Below are positions 17,641-27,017 of a stretch of DNA of 64,000 bases, one piece after another. Position numbers and translations under genes: made by a program. The DNA comes from Verrucomicrobia subdivision 3 bacterium UBA693. Its GTDB lineage: Bacteria > Verrucomicrobiota > Verrucomicrobiia > Limisphaerales > UBA8199. How positions within the stretch are numbered: position 1 is the stretch's first letter; each line of letters starts with the position of its first letter. Under the pieces are notes generated by a model. That model saw nothing but the letters and a program-made list of their open reading frames with translations. It did not search any database and was not told where the DNA came from. The stretch lies in the NCBI GenBank assembly GCA_002298785.1, contig DBMR01000018.1, positions 62,001 to 126,000 on the forward strand. The letters run 5' to 3'.

Positions 17641-18666
17641 TCAGTGCGCGGCGCGAATCTCGGACAGTTTGACCGGACGTCCCTCTCGGAGGGATCGAGT
17701 GGCGGCGAGTCCCATAATCACCGGCTCCAGACCGTCCACACCCGAGACAGGCGGAGCCTGATCTTTCAAGAGCGCCTGAACGAACGCTTGAAGCTCGAGC
17801 ACATAGGCCTCGGCATAGCGCTCCAGGAAAAAGTGCAACGGTTTGGCCTCATGCACTCCGGTGGCATCCATGAGCACATGCGCGTCAGGCGCTCGGTTGC
17901 CCGCGGAAGCGGAACCTTTCGAGCCAAATACCTCCACCCGCTGGTCGTACCCGTAAACCGCTTTGCGGCTGTTATCTATCGTCGCCAGCGCCCCGCCTCG
18001 AAGACGCAAGGTGATGATGGCCGTGTCAACATCGCCCAACTCCTTCATAGCCGGGTCAACCAGCGCATCGCCGACCGCATAAACCTCTTCCGCGTCCGTC
18101 CCACTCAAAAACCGCACCATATCAAAGTCGTGAATAGTCATGTCCAGGAACATACCGCCAGAGACCTTGACGTATTCCAGCGGCGGCGGAGAAGGATCGC
18201 GGCTGGTGATCCGGATGATATGCGGCCGACCAATGGCGCCCACCGCCACTAGTTCACGAACCCGGGCGAAGCTGGGGTCGAAGCGTCGATTGAACCCCAC
18301 CTGCAGTTGGACACCGGCCTTCGCGACCGCGCCCAGCGCCGCATTAATGCGCGCAAGATCGTAGTCGATGGGCTTCTCGCAAAAGATGTGTTTCCCGGCG
18401 GCGGCGGCCTCTTGAATGATGCGCGAGTGGGTATCCGTCGAGGAACAAATCACCACCGCCTGAATTTCGGGATTGGCCAGGAGTTCGCGGTAATCCGCCG
18501 TCATGGTCCCAACATGCAACCGGGTGGCTACATCTCGCGCCGCGGATTCCACCGGATCGGCGACCGCCACCAGTCGCGCAGCGGTGATCCGGGTCGCCAG
18601 GTTTTCCGAGTGGATACGGCCGATTCGGCCGCAGCCGATCACTCCGAAATTCAAATGCAAACTCAT
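17641..18666 (-). CDS. iolG: inositol 2-dehydrogenase
   Basis: 341 residues of the Gfo/Idh/MocA family. The Rossmann motif GVIGCGRIGRIH is at 8-19, EKP with catalytic Lys98 at 97-99, and the Asp175...His179 pair (FLDMTIHD) completes the active site. It oxidises myo-inositol to 2-keto-myo-inositol (scyllo-inosose) using NAD+, the first step of the pathway. It is the last gene of the ten-gene inositol operon, 34 bases after iolE. AAGGAG lies five bases before the ATG, one of the few strong ribosome-binding sites here. Specificity for inositol rather than another polyol rests on the operon context and is well supported. Confidence 0.92.
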   Translation of the reverse strand: MSLHLNFGVIGCGRIGRIHSENLATRITAARLVAVADPVESAARDVATRLHVGTMTADYRELLANPEIQAVVICSSTDTHSRIIQEAAAAGKHIFCEKPIDYDLARINAALGAVAKAGVQLQVGFNRRFDPSFARVRELVAVGAIGRPHIIRITSRDPSPPPLEYVKVSGGMFLDMTIHDFDMVRFLSGTDAEEVYAVGDALVDPAMKELGDVDTAIITLRLRGGALATIDNSRKAVYGYDQRVEVFGSKGSASAGNRAPDAHVLMDATGVHEAKPLHFFLERYAEAYVLELQAFVQALLKDQAPPVSGVDGLEPVIMGLAATRSLREGRPVKLSEIRAAH

Positions 18667-18700
18667 AATGCTCCTTGGTAATTGGTTTTCTGCTTAGACG

Positions 18701-19621
18701 TCAGCGAGGGAAACCCAGCTTCACCAGGTAATCGCGATTGCGCAGGGCATATTCTTTCGGCGCCCCCATCCCCGGCAGCACGTCCTGCTCCACCACGATC
18801 CAACCGGTGTAACGGGTGCGGCGCAACTCTTCGACGACCGCGGCAAAATCGACATCCCCCCGTCCCAACTCACAGAAAATTCCGTGTTTGAGGGATTCGA
18901 AATAATCCCACCCGCCCGTGCGGGAAGCGGCGTGGACTGACGGGCTGCAATCTTTGAAGTGGACGTGCCAGATGCGGTCGCGATGCCGGCGCAAAGTGCT
19001 CAAGGGATCCCCACCGCCGAATCGCAAATGGCCGGTATCAAGACATAATCCGACCAGCGCCGGATCGGTAAGCGCCAGGAGTCGGGCAATTTCATCGGGC
19101 GTCTCCACGTAACCAGCCCCATGGTGATGGAATACGGCCCGCAATCCAGCCTGGTCGCGGACGGCGCGTGCCACCAACTCAACCCCTTGCGCGTAAACCG
19201 CCCATTGCTCGTCGCTCAAACCCTGCGCCGGGCCGATTCTGCCAGCGTTACGGGTGCGAATGGGGTTTTTGCCGTTGTCATCCGCCAGCACGATAAAGGG
19301 AGAGGAACCTTGAGTAGCGGCGAGGAGTTTGGCGGTGCGCACCGCCAGTTCCACGCCAGCAGCATGTGCGCCCCGGGCTACGAACGCCACCGGGACAAAC
19401 GCACCGACCAGGGTAAGTTGGCGCGCTTCAAGTTCGCGGCGCAGCGCCCCGGCTTCAGTCGGCATAAAACCCCAATCCCCAAATTCGGTGCCGGCATAAC
19501 CGGTTTCGTGGATTTCATCCAATACTTGCGCATATCCCAGCGCCTTGCCCGGCAAGTCAAACTCCAGCACCCCCCAGGAGCAGGGCGCGTTGGCAATATA
19601 GATAGGGTCCGTCGTGTTCAT
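18701..19621 (-). CDS. iolE: inosose dehydratase
   Basis: 306 residues of the TIM-barrel AP-endonuclease-2/xylose isomerase-like family. The N-terminal IANAPCSWGVLEF is characteristic of IolE. Metal-ligand candidates appear in FHHHGAGYVETPDEI, LCLDTGHLRFGGGDP and HVHFKDC, and Glu in IVVEQDVLP near the end. It dehydrates 2-keto-myo-inositol to 3D-trihydroxycyclohexane-1,2-dione. The start at 19621 (MNTTDPIYIANAP) avoids overlap with iolA and matches family length; an upstream ATG at 19672 would overlap iolA by 19 bases. IolH or IolI paralogues share the fold, but the NAPCSWGV motif and position between iolA and iolG favour IolE. Confidence 0.9.
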   Translation of the reverse strand: MNTTDPIYIANAPCSWGVLEFDLPGKALGYAQVLDEIHETGYAGTEFGDWGFMPTEAGALRRELEARQLTLVGAFVPVAFVARGAHAAGVELAVRTAKLLAATQGSSPFIVLADDNGKNPIRTRNAGRIGPAQGLSDEQWAVYAQGVELVARAVRDQAGLRAVFHHHGAGYVETPDEIARLLALTDPALVGLCLDTGHLRFGGGDPLSTLRRHRDRIWHVHFKDCSPSVHAASRTGGWDYFESLKHGIFCELGRGDVDFAAVVEELRRTRYTGWIVVEQDVLPGMGAPKEYALRNRDYLVKLGFPR

Positions 19622-19653
19622 GATTTGGGTCGTTCCAGAGTCTGCTTGGGAAT

Positions 19654-21126
19654 TCAAAATTTTCGCGTCCATTCTTTGGGCCAGCGTTCCACTACCACTT
19701 TCGTCTGCGTGAAAAACTCGATCGCATGCCGGCCTTGCCCATGCAGATCGCCGAAAAAGCTTTCCCGGGCGCCACTGAATGGAAACGGTGCCATCGGGGC
19801 GGCCACACCAATGTTTACCCCTACATTGCCCACTTCGACTTCCTGGCGAAATTTACGGGCGCTGGCGCCGCTGCTGGTGAAAATGCAGGCCATGTTTCCA
19901 TAAACACCCCGATTCACAAATTCGATCGCTTCGTCGACATTCCGCGCCTGGATTAGTCCCAGGACCGGGCCAAAAATTTCGGTCCGGGCCACCTCCCCGC
20001 CGCCATCAAGCTGGTCGAGCACCGTCGGGCGAATGAAATTGCCGCGCTCAAAACCAGGAATCTTCGCTCCCCGACCGTCCACGAGCGGCCTCGCGCCCTC
20101 GGTGATTGCTTTTGCCACCAGGTTCTCGATTCGGGATTTGCTCTCGGGTGAAATCACGGGGCCCATTTCCACTTTTTCATCCAGACCGTTACCCACGATT
20201 CGATGATGGGCCGCATCACGGATGGCGGCGCCAAAGCTCTCCCGGGCCTCACCGACGGTAACCACCAGGGACGCAGCCAGGCACCGCTGCCCAGCGCAGC
20301 CAAAAGCGCTGTCGGTGACAATCCGGGCTGCACTTTCAATATCCGCGTCTGGCAACACGATGACCGGGTTTTTAGCCCCTCCCTGGCATTGGGCGCGCTT
20401 GCCATTGGCCGCCGCCCTTGCGTAAACCGCCCTCGCGGTGGCGGTAGAACCGACGAAACTAACCGCTCGCACCAGCGGATGGTCCAGCAGTGCTTCCACG
20501 GCTTCGCGGCCGCCGTTCACCACGTTGAAGACCCCCTTCGGGAGGCCGATTTGCTCTGTCAATTCCGCCACGCGTTGCATGCTGAGCGGAACGCGCTCCG
20601 AGGGCTTGACCACATAGGTGTTGCCGCAGGCGATTGCATAAGGCATGAACCAAAACGGGATCATACCCGGAAAATTGAAAGGGCAGATACAAGCGCAAAC
20701 GCCCAACGGTTGGCGGAGCACGAACTCGTCAACGCCTTTGGCAATATCCTCGGAGAATTCGCCTTGCAGCAAGGCCGGAGCGCCCGCTGCCATTTCCACG
20801 TTTTCAATGGCCCGGCGCCATTCCCCGCAAGATTCCGCGAGGGTCTTGCCACATTCCAGCGTCACCAGGCGAGCCAGTTCCTCGAAGTGCGTCTCCAACC
20901 GGTCCTTGAGCTTAAAAAGAAATTGGACCCTCTCCGTCACCGGCGTTCGTCGCCAATCCGGAAATGCCGCGGCCGCCGCTTGCACCGCCGCATTGACCTC
21001 TACCGCTGTCGAAAGTGGCACCTCGCCAATCAACTCTGCGGTGGCCGGATTAAGCACCGGCAACCGCGAGGTTGCCGCAGACTCACGCCATTCCCCTCCG
21101 ATCAGGTTGCGAATTACCGTTGGCAT
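19654..21126 (-). CDS. iolA: methylmalonate/malonate semialdehyde dehydrogenase (acylating)
   Basis: 490 residues, aldehyde dehydrogenase superfamily. The catalytic cysteine is Cys282 in FGCAGQRCLAAS; NAD-binding segments are PFNFPGMIPFW and SFVGSTATARAVYA. The GQRCLA motif and CoA-dependent family landmarks mark it as MmsA/IolA. It converts malonate semialdehyde to acetyl-CoA and CO2, the last step of inositol degradation; many family members also handle methylmalonate semialdehyde from valine. The start at 21126 (MPTVIRNLIGG) fits the family and leaves a seven-base gap after iolD; a longer frame to 21276 overlaps iolD and is Arg-rich nonsense. Confidence 0.93.
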   Translation of the reverse strand: MPTVIRNLIGGEWRESAATSRLPVLNPATAELIGEVPLSTAVEVNAAVQAAAAAFPDWRRTPVTERVQFLFKLKDRLETHFEELARLVTLECGKTLAESCGEWRRAIENVEMAAGAPALLQGEFSEDIAKGVDEFVLRQPLGVCACICPFNFPGMIPFWFMPYAIACGNTYVVKPSERVPLSMQRVAELTEQIGLPKGVFNVVNGGREAVEALLDHPLVRAVSFVGSTATARAVYARAAANGKRAQCQGGAKNPVIVLPDADIESAARIVTDSAFGCAGQRCLAASLVVTVGEARESFGAAIRDAAHHRIVGNGLDEKVEMGPVISPESKSRIENLVAKAITEGARPLVDGRGAKIPGFERGNFIRPTVLDQLDGGGEVARTEIFGPVLGLIQARNVDEAIEFVNRGVYGNMACIFTSSGASARKFRQEVEVGNVGVNIGVAAPMAPFPFSGARESFFGDLHGQGRHAIEFFTQTKVVVERWPKEWTRKF

Positions 21127-21133
21127 CGGTGGT

Positions 21134-22996
21134 TTACAGGAAAAATTTTTCCTTCTTCTTCGCGGCTTCAAATTGGCGGCGAGCCCGGCGCACCGACGCG
21201 AGGCTGGAAACCTCCGCAATCGGTACGTCCCACCAAGATTCGTAACCCGGGGCACGCTTCTCGGAGTCGGTTTCAATCACAATCACCGTCGCCCGCGTTT
21301 GCGCCCGGGCCTCCTCCAGCGCCGCTTTCAATTGCGGGATGTCCCGGACCGGGCAAACATGGGCGCCCAGGCTGCGGGCGTTGGCCGCGAAATCAATCGC
21401 GACATTCGGCCCGCTCAAACGCCCGGTCGCCAAGTGACGATGTTTATACTGGACCCCAAACCGGCCATTGCCAATTGCCTGGGACAAACCGCCGATACTC
21501 TGGAAACCGTGATTGTCGATGAGCACGATGGTGAGCTTGATCCCTTCCTGAACCGCGGTCACGAGTTCGCTCGACATCATCAGCCAGGAACCGTCACCCA
21601 CCATCACGTAAACTTCCCGATTCGGGGCCGCCAACTTGATCCCCAGGCCACCGGCGACTTCATATCCCATGCATGAATAGCCATACTCCAAGTGATACCC
21701 TTTGGGATCGCGCGTGCGCCAGAGCCGGTGCAAGTCGCCGGGAAGACTTCCCGCCGCGCACATCACCACATCCTGCGGCCGGGCGAAATCATTGACCGCG
21801 CCAATCACTTCGGCCTGGCTGACCGGGATCCCGGCCGGAGTGTGATACAGGCGCTCCACTTCTCGATCCCATTCCCGGTTCAGCTTTTCTGCCCGCGAAC
21901 GGTAGGCTTGGCTCACCTTCCAGCCGCGCAAGGCCCTGCCCAATGTTGTAATGGCCGCGCGAGCGTCCGCCACCATCGGCAGCGCGCTATGTTTGAAGGC
22001 ATCAATTTCCGCCACGTTGATGTTGATGAATTTTACCCGGGGATCCTGGAAAGCGGTCTTCGACGCCGTGGTAAAATCGCTGTAGCGAGTGCCGATGCCG
22101 ATCACGAGGTCCGCATCGCGAGCGATGCGATTGGCGGCAAAGGTGCCGGTGACACCGATGGCGCCCAGATTTTGCGGGTGATTGTAGGGCAACGACCCTT
22201 TGCCCGCCTGCGTTTCTCCCACCGGAATGCCGGTTTCCTCAGCCAACCGGGCGAGCGCCGCATGCGCCTCGCTGTACAACACACCACCCCCGGCTATGAT
22301 CATTGGCCGCTTGCTCGCGCGAATCCACTCCAGCGCCCTGGCCAGCACCTGCTTTTCAGGATCGGGCCGTGGAATATACCAGACCCGATCTTCAAACAGC
22401 TCGACTGGATAATCGAAGGCTTCAGTCTGAACATCCTGCGGCAACGCCAGCGTCACCGCACCAGTCTCACTCTGTGAAGTCAGCACCCGCATGACTTCCG
22501 GCAGCGCGTTCATCAGTTGGTCCGGACGATTGATCCGGTCCCAGTAGCGCGAAACCGGTTTGAAGGCGTCATTGACGGAAAGGTCCTGGGAATAAGGTTG
22601 CTCCAATTGCTGCAGCACCGGCCCCACATTCCGGCGGGCGAAAATGTCCCCGGGCAACAGCAGCACCGGGATGCGATTAATCGTGGCGGTAGCAGCCCCA
22701 GTGACCATGTTGGTCGCACCCGGTCCAATCGAGCTCAGGCAGGCAAACGTGCGGAGACGATTGCTCATTTTGGCATAGGCCGTAGCGATATGGACCGAGG
22801 CTTGTTCGTTTTTGGTGTGGATGTATCGAAACTGAGGGTACTGCAACAAAGCCTGGCCAACGCCCGCGATGCAGCCGTGGCCAAAAATTCCCAGGCAGCC
22901 CGCAAAAAACGGTTGCCGCTTCGCATCGCGTTCCACTTGCTGGTGGAGCAGGAATTGCACTACCGCCTGGGCCATGGTCAGTCTTTTTGTCCTCAT
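21134..22996 (-). CDS. iolD: 3D-(3,5/4)-trihydroxycyclohexane-1,2-dione hydrolase
   Basis: 620 residues, thiamine-diphosphate enzyme family (acetolactate synthase-like), similar to the length of Bacillus IolD. The ThDP-activating Glu lies in HTKNEQASVHIATAY near 70, and the ThDP/Mg motif begins GDGSWLMMSSE and ends with LIDNHGFQS. The N-terminal TMAQAVVQFLLHQQV is typical of IolD. It opens the inositol ring by C-C hydrolysis, giving 5-deoxy-D-glucuronate. It is followed after seven bases by iolA, so the two are probably translationally linked. The identification is firm. Confidence 0.94.
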   Translation of the reverse strand: MRTKRLTMAQAVVQFLLHQQVERDAKRQPFFAGCLGIFGHGCIAGVGQALLQYPQFRYIHTKNEQASVHIATAYAKMSNRLRTFACLSSIGPGATNMVTGAATATINRIPVLLLPGDIFARRNVGPVLQQLEQPYSQDLSVNDAFKPVSRYWDRINRPDQLMNALPEVMRVLTSQSETGAVTLALPQDVQTEAFDYPVELFEDRVWYIPRPDPEKQVLARALEWIRASKRPMIIAGGGVLYSEAHAALARLAEETGIPVGETQAGKGSLPYNHPQNLGAIGVTGTFAANRIARDADLVIGIGTRYSDFTTASKTAFQDPRVKFININVAEIDAFKHSALPMVADARAAITTLGRALRGWKVSQAYRSRAEKLNREWDREVERLYHTPAGIPVSQAEVIGAVNDFARPQDVVMCAAGSLPGDLHRLWRTRDPKGYHLEYGYSCMGYEVAGGLGIKLAAPNREVYVMVGDGSWLMMSSELVTAVQEGIKLTIVLIDNHGFQSIGGLSQAIGNGRFGVQYKHRHLATGRLSGPNVAIDFAANARSLGAHVCPVRDIPQLKAALEEARAQTRATVIVIETDSEKRAPGYESWWDVPIAEVSSLASVRRARRQFEAAKKKEKFFL

Positions 22997-23017
22997 ATGA
23001 GTATGATTTCCGCCAGT

Positions 23018-24037
23018 TCAAAAGCCGCCACGTTCGGCGACAAAGCTCAGAGCCTCTTCCTCGTAGGCCATAAAATTCGCGCAGCCATGCCGGGTCACGA
23101 CAATCGCCCCGCCGGCATTCCCCATCCGGGAAGCCTGGTAATAATTCCAGCCTTTCACCAGGCCGTAGATAAATCCCGCGGCAAAAGCGTCCCCTGCCCC
23201 AAGCACGTTGTACACCTCGACCGGAAACCCCGGAACGTCGCACGGCGGCTTGCCCGCTTCGAAAACCGTGGCGCCTCTTTCGCCGCGCTTAACGATGACG
23301 GCGGCCGGACCACGCCGATGCATGGTGTCGACCGCAGCATGCACGTCCCCCGCGACCTGCGCCCCGGAAATTTGCGAATCAGTAACGTTCACCTGGGACC
23401 GATCGGTCAGCGTCACTGCCTTGCACTCGTCTTCCGTGCCCAGCACGATATCCACGCAAGGGAGCGCCGAGCGCACCGTCACCCCGAACGCGCGCGTGTC
23501 GTGCCACTGGTTCGGACGAAAATCCAGATCGAGGACGATTATGGCCCCCGCGACCTTCGCCTGCTCGGCGGCAAAAATCGTGGCGCTGCGGCTGGGCTCG
23601 CGGCTCAATCCAGTCCCGGAAAACTCGAAGACCCGGCAATCGGCGAGCGGCGCGGCCAGGACGTCGTCGATCGTAAGCTGAATATCCGCACAGTTGTCGC
23701 GGTAGTAAACGAGCGGAAATTTGTCTGGCGGTTCGATCCCCAGCACCACCGCGCTGGTCCTGGCTCCAAGCTTGCGGGTGACGAATCGTGTTCCAACCTT
23801 TTCTTTCGCCAAAAAATTCAAAATAAAATCGCCCACCGGATCCTCGCCTACGGCGGTGATCACCTCCGTCCGCAACCCGAGCCGCCCAGCCCCGACCGCA
23901 ATGTTCGTCGGGGACCCACCGACGTACGCCGCAAAGGACTTGATATCGACAAATGGCGCGCCAACCTCGTTGGCATACAAGTCGATGGACGATCGTCCCA
24001 TCGTTATCAGGTCCAGGGATTTTTCAGCGGCCGGCAT
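23018..24037 (-). CDS. iolC: 5-dehydro-2-deoxygluconokinase
   Basis: 339 residues, PfkB/ribokinase family. The start MPAAEKSLDLITMGR at 24037 is the first ATG; an upstream TTG at 24049 would add four residues. Family landmarks are GRSSIDLYANEVG, AYVGGSPTNIAVGAGRLG and the C-terminal GAGDAFAAGFIYG near residue 280 with the catalytic Asp. It phosphorylates 2-deoxy-5-keto-D-gluconate with ATP at position 6. The SSIDLYANEVG segment is typical of IolC rather than other sugar kinases. It sits 33 bases after iolB and 21 bases before iolD, inside the operon. Confidence 0.93.
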   Translation of the reverse strand: MPAAEKSLDLITMGRSSIDLYANEVGAPFVDIKSFAAYVGGSPTNIAVGAGRLGLRTEVITAVGEDPVGDFILNFLAKEKVGTRFVTRKLGARTSAVVLGIEPPDKFPLVYYRDNCADIQLTIDDVLAAPLADCRVFEFSGTGLSREPSRSATIFAAEQAKVAGAIIVLDLDFRPNQWHDTRAFGVTVRSALPCVDIVLGTEDECKAVTLTDRSQVNVTDSQISGAQVAGDVHAAVDTMHRRGPAAVIVKRGERGATVFEAGKPPCDVPGFPVEVYNVLGAGDAFAAGFIYGLVKGWNYYQASRMGNAGGAIVVTRHGCANFMAYEEEALSFVAERGGF

Positions 24038-24070
24038 AAAATTGTTCAAACAGTATAAGTGCTTTTCGCC

Positions 24071-24970
24071 TCATGTGCGTCCCGGGGGCGCCGCAGTTTC
24101 CATTGCCAGGTTTACCAATGGCACGCGGGGATCCCGTTCGCGCCAGGTCCCCTTGACCCAGGCATGGGCAGGATCGTCGGCATTCGCTAGGGACTGCGCG
24201 CTGCCCGCCAAAAAATTGAGATAATAAACATCGTAACCGGGGGCCGCCGCGACGGGATGATACCCTTCCGGCACCAAAACGGCCTCGTTGTTGCGCGCGA
24301 CCAGGGTTTCATCCAAATGCCGGTCACCGGTATACACGCGTTGGATAGCGTACCCCTCGACGGGTCGAACCTTATAGAAATAAACCTCCTCCAAATCGGC
24401 TTCGAGCAAGCGCCCCGAAGCATCGACCCGGTGCACATCATGTTTGTGTGGTGGATAGGAGCTCCAGTTTCCAGAAGGGGTATAGACCTCCACCGCCACC
24501 AGCCGGTCACACGGAAAACCGGGCGGGAATATCGAGTTAATCTGGCGGGTGGCATTGCCGCCACCCCGAATTTCAATCGCCACGTCGCCCGGAGCGACTA
24601 ACCGGGGCGGATGTTTCGCTGCGGCCGAGCACCAGCCATACGCGAGGTCCACCGGCGCGCTTTCCGCCCGAACTGTAAAATCTGTCCCTGGGGGCAAATA
24701 CAAAGCGTAGGGCATCCCGGAGAAGACGTCTGGTCGCCGCCCAATCTTTGACCAGTTGCCCTTCGAAGAGCTGACGCTGCAAACGCCGCCGAGAATCACT
24801 AATCCATATTCACAATCCCCGGAATTGGCGGTCCACTCTTGCCCGGATTCGAGGACTCGCGCCCCCATTCCCAGATGCTCCCAACCCGCCCGCTCCGGCG
24901 TCACTCGCAGGTACTCCCCCGTCTTGCCAGATGGCAATACCAGCAAATTTGGCTTGGTCGACTCGATCAT
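24071..24970 (-). CDS. iolB: 5-deoxy-glucuronate isomerase
   Basis: 299 residues, a bicupin protein of the KduI/IolB family, slightly longer than the typical 270. The second cupin has the family motif YPPHKHDVHR with the metal His ligands, and YTGDRHLDETLVARNNEAVLVPEGYHPV with the downstream His. It isomerises 5-deoxy-D-glucuronate to 2-deoxy-5-keto-D-gluconate. It lies 85 bases after iolJ, the largest gap inside the operon; that gap shows no clear promoter or terminator. Identification is firm from motif and context. Confidence 0.92.
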   Translation of the reverse strand: MIESTKPNLLVLPSGKTGEYLRVTPERAGWEHLGMGARVLESGQEWTANSGDCEYGLVILGGVCSVSSSKGNWSKIGRRPDVFSGMPYALYLPPGTDFTVRAESAPVDLAYGWCSAAAKHPPRLVAPGDVAIEIRGGGNATRQINSIFPPGFPCDRLVAVEVYTPSGNWSSYPPHKHDVHRVDASGRLLEADLEEVYFYKVRPVEGYAIQRVYTGDRHLDETLVARNNEAVLVPEGYHPVAAAPGYDVYYLNFLAGSAQSLANADDPAHAWVKGTWRERDPRVPLVNLAMETAAPPGRT

Positions 24971-25055
24971 GGAATTGGCTGTAACCTAGCCGCGGTTAAC
25001 CAGAGAGCCAAGCCAAAACGCAATTCATCCGCACGAAGCTCGCGCCCCCGGAATT

Positions 25056-26015
25056 CTATACGGGACCACATGCGAATTGTGCGGCCTCCTCAGCCCGGTT
25101 CCCGCCACCTAACTGCACACATTTACGTTCCACAAATAATGCATACTCACGCATGTAGGTCTCCCCGGGCCCCATAAAATTGAACTCCGCCGGGTGATCT
25201 CGGAAAAACTCGCGATGCACCCGGGTCCAAATCAGGCGCCCGTCGGTGCCGATATTGACCTTGGTAATCCCGAGCCGAATAGCCGCCTCCACCTCGCTGG
25301 CTCGAACCCCGCTCGCCTCTTCAGCGATTCGTCCCCCCGCCTCGTTGATGCGCCGGATTTCCTCCGGCGGCACCCCGGACGCACCATGGAGCACTAGCGG
25401 GAATCCGGGAACTTCTCTTTGAATTGCTTCAAGACGGTCGAGCCGCAATCCGTGGTCTCCGGAGAACTTGTAGGCACCGTGACTCGTGCCGATGGCCACA
25501 GCCAGACTATCACAGCCGGTCCGATCCACGAACAACCGGGCTTGCACGGGATCCGTGAGTAACGCGGTGTTGCTGGTTGCCTCCTCCTCATCCTCGATTC
25601 CCTGGAGTTGCCCAAGTTCAGCCTCCACCTTTATCCCCTGGGCGTGCGCCAGGCCGACCACCCGCGCCGTCTTTTGGACGTTTTGTTCAAACGGATGAGC
25701 GGACGCGTCAATCATCACGGAGCCGAAATGCCCTGATTTGGTGGCGTCAGCACAGGCTTCCTCGTCTCCGTGATCCAGATGCACGGCAAAAGCCACGCCG
25801 GGATAAATCGTCTCCGCTCCGCGCAGGAGTTGTTCGAGCATTGCGGGATGGGCGTATTGCCGCATCACACGAGTGAACTGAACGATGATCGGCGCACGCG
25901 CCGCCGCAGCGCCGCGAAACAATCCGTGCATTTGCTCGAGGTTACTGACGTTGAACGCCCCCAACGCGTAGCGGCCATACGCGAACCGCATCAGGTCGAT
26001 CGAGGAAAAGCGCAT
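25056..26015 (-). CDS. iolJ: class II aldolase, 2-deoxy-5-keto-gluconate 6-phosphate aldolase type
   Basis: 319 residues of the class II fructose-bisphosphate/tagatose aldolase family. GAFNVSNLEQ opens the barrel. Zinc ligands are expected in VHLDHGDEE, VEAELGQLQG and LVLHGASGVP, and AIGTSHGAYKF supplies another conserved His. In this operon it most likely splits 2-deoxy-5-keto-D-gluconate 6-phosphate into dihydroxyacetone phosphate and malonate semialdehyde. By sequence alone it could be a general ketose-bisphosphate aldolase; context makes IolJ the better call. It has about 25 extra C-terminal residues relative to typical IolJ. Confidence 0.82.
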   Translation of the reverse strand: MRFSSIDLMRFAYGRYALGAFNVSNLEQMHGLFRGAAAARAPIIVQFTRVMRQYAHPAMLEQLLRGAETIYPGVAFAVHLDHGDEEACADATKSGHFGSVMIDASAHPFEQNVQKTARVVGLAHAQGIKVEAELGQLQGIEDEEEATSNTALLTDPVQARLFVDRTGCDSLAVAIGTSHGAYKFSGDHGLRLDRLEAIQREVPGFPLVLHGASGVPPEEIRRINEAGGRIAEEASGVRASEVEAAIRLGITKVNIGTDGRLIWTRVHREFFRDHPAEFNFMGPGETYMREYALFVERKCVQLGGGNRAEEAAQFACGPV

Positions 26016-26054
26016 AAGATTAAGCGGATATCTCCCGTAAGGCTCCCGAGTGAC

Positions 26055-27002
26055 TCAGCGACTGTCTTTGGTGATCAGTTCCACGGGCACCGGGATTTCC
26101 TTCGGGATGGTTTGTCCGTGAATGACTGCCAACGCCTGTTCCACCGCCAGGCGGCCCATTTCCTCCGGATGCTGTGCCACAGATCCGGCCATCGTCCCTT
26201 TCCGGATGGCGTCGCGGGCATCCCCGGTCGCATCGAACCCAACGACCACCACCTGGCCGGTCTTTTGCGCAGCGGCCACGGCCTCGATCGCCCCCAGCGC
26301 CATCAGGTCGTTGCAGGCAAAGACCGCACTCAGGTCCGGACGCGATTGCAGCACATTTTGGAGCACATTATAGCCCTGGTCCCGTTCCCAATTGGCGTTT
26401 TGTGACGCCACCACCTTAATCCCCGGCTCACGGTCGACGACTTCGCGAAAGCCTTTCAAACGTGCATCGCCGGTCTCGTGCCCGGGAATGCCTTCGAGCA
26501 CGGCGATTTTACCTTGTCCCTTCAGGCGTTCGACCAGGTATCGGCCCGCAATCCGTCCTCCTTCAATGTTGTCCGACCCGATAAAAGTCACAGTTCGCCC
26601 TCCGCCGTCGCTGAGCGCCCGGGCATCCACCCTGGTGTCCACGATCAGAACAGGGATACCGGCGCGGTTGGCTTTGACAATCGCCGGCACAATCTCTTTG
26701 GAGCCGCTGGGAGTGACACAGATGGCATCCACCTTTCGCTCAAGGAGGTTCTCGATAATCTGCATCTGCTTTTCCACATCCACCTCGCGCTCAGCGGCCT
26801 GCACCAGCAGTTTCACCCCATGATGCTGCGCCGCCGCACGGGCGCCACGCTCCATATCCACGAAGAAAGGATTATTCAGCGTCTTCATGACCAGGGCAAT
26901 CGCCGGCCCGGCTTCCGGCGCCTGGTCCTTCGGACGGCACCCGGACCAAACCCCGGACACCAGTATTAGTAGGCCCACCGGAAGCAGTAAGTGGTATCGC
27001 AT
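26055..27002 (-). CDS. ABC importer substrate-binding lipoprotein, ribose/inositol type
   Basis: 315 residues, periplasmic-binding-protein family 1 (RbsB-like). The N-terminus has a signal segment ending VWSGC, with Cys22 as the probable lipidated residue. LVMKTLNNPFFVDMERGAR is the family opening, and ADAICVTPSGS-like and FACNDLMALGAIEA segments frame the sugar cleft. It should capture a sugar or polyol and deliver it to the permease. Because the transporter genes lead the inositol operon, myo-inositol is the most likely ligand, as with the IbpA/IatA-IatP type transporters. Ribose or another sugar is not excluded. Confidence 0.85.
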   Translation of the reverse strand: MRYHLLLPVGLLILVSGVWSGCRPKDQAPEAGPAIALVMKTLNNPFFVDMERGARAAAQHHGVKLLVQAAEREVDVEKQMQIIENLLERKVDAICVTPSGSKEIVPAIVKANRAGIPVLIVDTRVDARALSDGGGRTVTFIGSDNIEGGRIAGRYLVERLKGQGKIAVLEGIPGHETGDARLKGFREVVDREPGIKVVASQNANWERDQGYNVLQNVLQSRPDLSAVFACNDLMALGAIEAVAAAQKTGQVVVVGFDATGDARDAIRKGTMAGSVAQHPEEMGRLAVEQALAVIHGQTIPKEIPVPVELITKDSR

Positions 27003-27017
27003 ATGCAGTGTTAACGA

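Noticed and set aside
20203..21522. Open plus-strand frame of 439 codons
   Set aside because: Antisense to iolA; composition is Arg-rich with no domain.
22517..24058. Open plus-strand frame of 513 codons
   Set aside because: Antisense to iolD and iolC, both of which have firm family motifs.
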